A stretch of DNA of 5,683 nucleotides, from the NCBI GenBank assembly GCA_025455085.1, contig JALONF010000359.1, positions 1 through 5,683 on the forward strand. The letters run 5' to 3'. Each line of letters begins with the position of its first letter. Within the stretch, counting starts at the first letter, position 1. The notes under the pieces were generated by a model. That model searched no databases. It was not told the origin of the DNA and worked only from the letters and a program-made list of their open reading frames with translations. The position numbers and the translations under genes are program-made. Of the stretch, positions 5,154 through 5,683 are shown in pieces. This DNA comes from Ignavibacteriaceae bacterium (GTDB taxonomy: Bacteria; Bacteroidota; Ignavibacteria; Ignavibacteriales; Ignavibacteriaceae).

Positions 5154-5683
5154 AAACTGTTCTCCGGATTTTTATCAGCAAATTTTTTCTCAGCCCATTC
5201 AGCAGCAGCGAAAGCTCCAAGAGCCATCAGCACAACTAAGAAGACAACCAATCCGTATGACAAACCGAAATATTGTGGAAGAGTAAGACTTCCCATATTA
5301 GTAGAGTAGAAAAAGTTTTCTATCATTGGAAACATTTCACCAAAAACAAAAATTCCTGTCATCACTCCAACAACAAAAAGAATTCCGTCAAGTCTTCCTG
5401 TCGCAGCAGAGACAAGAGATGTTCCGGGACAATATCCGCCAATGATAAATCCGAAACCAAGAATCAATCCGCCGACAACCTGAGGAACAATATAAGTTTC
5501 GCTTACATAAACGAGTGAGAGATCCATAAATCCAATTACGGATAGAAAATAAATTCCGAGCATCGCAGTTACAATTGCAGTGAACATAACTTTAAGAACT
5601 CTCATATTGGAAAAATAAAATTGTGCAGCAAGAATTCTTGCGTTTCCAAAACCACCGCGTTCGAGAGCAAAACCAAAACCAAT
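5150..5683 (-). CDS. YeeE/YedE-family sulfur transport membrane protein, 5' end outside the window
   Basis: The YeeE/YedE (DUF395) family includes TsuA-type inner-membrane thiosulfate importers. The reading frame is open to the window edge, so the ATG at 5605 is internal. The 26 codons before it encode FALERGGFGNAR and AAQFYFSN, which are typical of the family and continue in frame. Of 177 visible residues, about four hydrophobic segments are seen (roughly 33-52, 66-84, 100-118, 138-162). The family signature GGYCPGTSLVSAATG carries the only visible cysteine, C85. In the family, conserved cysteines in such motifs line the sulfur path. The protein ends in a charged tail (AEWAEKKFADKNPENSL). 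The stop overlaps the rhodanese start by 4 bp, so the two are one operon. A second YeeE-type half or paralogue may lie upstream, outside the window. Confidence 0.88.
   Translation of the reverse strand: MGFGFALERGGFGNARILAAQFYFSNMRVLKVMFTAIVTAMLGIYFLSVIGFMDLSLVYVSETYIVPQVVGGLILGFGFIIGGYCPGTSLVSAATGRLDGILFVVGVMTGIFVFGEMFPMIENFFYSTNMGSLTLPQYFGLSYGLVVFLVVLMALGAFAAAEWAEKKFADKNPENSL

Noticed and set aside
4484..5518. Plus-strand frames opposite the rhodanese and YeeE genes (4484-4690, 4536-4844, 5083-5286, 5273-5518)
   Set aside because: They are antisense to well-recognised protein families and have no recognisable protein features.

Overview
The window is a moderately AT-rich stretch of bacterial chromosome. 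Every gene I can support lies on the minus strand, so transcription runs from high to low coordinates. The gene set is a YeeE/YedE membrane protein, a rhodanese-like protein, a FadL-type porin, a PerR-like regulator and KatG. It implies a Gram-negative (outer-membrane) bacterium that meets oxygen or peroxide. The protein style, the GTCATTCC-type intergenic hairpins and the GCTCAG-type intergenic motifs suggest the Bacteroidota/Chlorobiota/Ignavibacteriota group. That placement is an impression, not something I could test.

Layout in transcription order. (1) 5683-4506: the 3' part of a YeeE/YedE sulfur-transport gene enters from outside the window. It overlaps by 4 bp (ATGA) with a membrane-anchored rhodanese-like gene. 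The rhodanese-like protein has no cysteine in its active loop; its only cysteine is the last residue. (2) 4395-3134: an OmpP1/FadL/TodX outer-membrane transporter. Its natural C-terminus is displaced by an apparent one-base loss. A hairpin repeat precedes it and a cluster of repeats follows it, ending in a hairpin plus T-run terminator at 2851-2880. (3) 2800-51: a peroxide-response operon. A sigma70-like promoter overlaps a perfect 11-3-11 palindrome, followed by a perR-like gene and then katG 36 bp later. An exact 37-bp tandem duplication near its 3' end splits katG into two frames; removing one copy restores a continuous 727-residue KatG.

How the parts work together. The regulator has the PerR metal-site residues but lacks the four structural-zinc cysteines. 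It probably represses its own operon through the palindrome and releases katG when peroxide oxidises it. The YeeE/rhodanese pair probably handles reduced sulfur, such as thiosulfate, at the inner membrane. Two independent frameshifts in 5.7 kb (a 37-bp duplication and a one-base loss in a short A run) raise the possibility of assembly or consensus error. I see no clearly unprecedented multi-gene system. The most interesting points are the zinc-site-less PerR with its operator, the rhodanese whose only cysteine is C-terminal, the katG duplication, and a two-copy hairpin repeat family in which one copy looks like an internally deleted form of the other.
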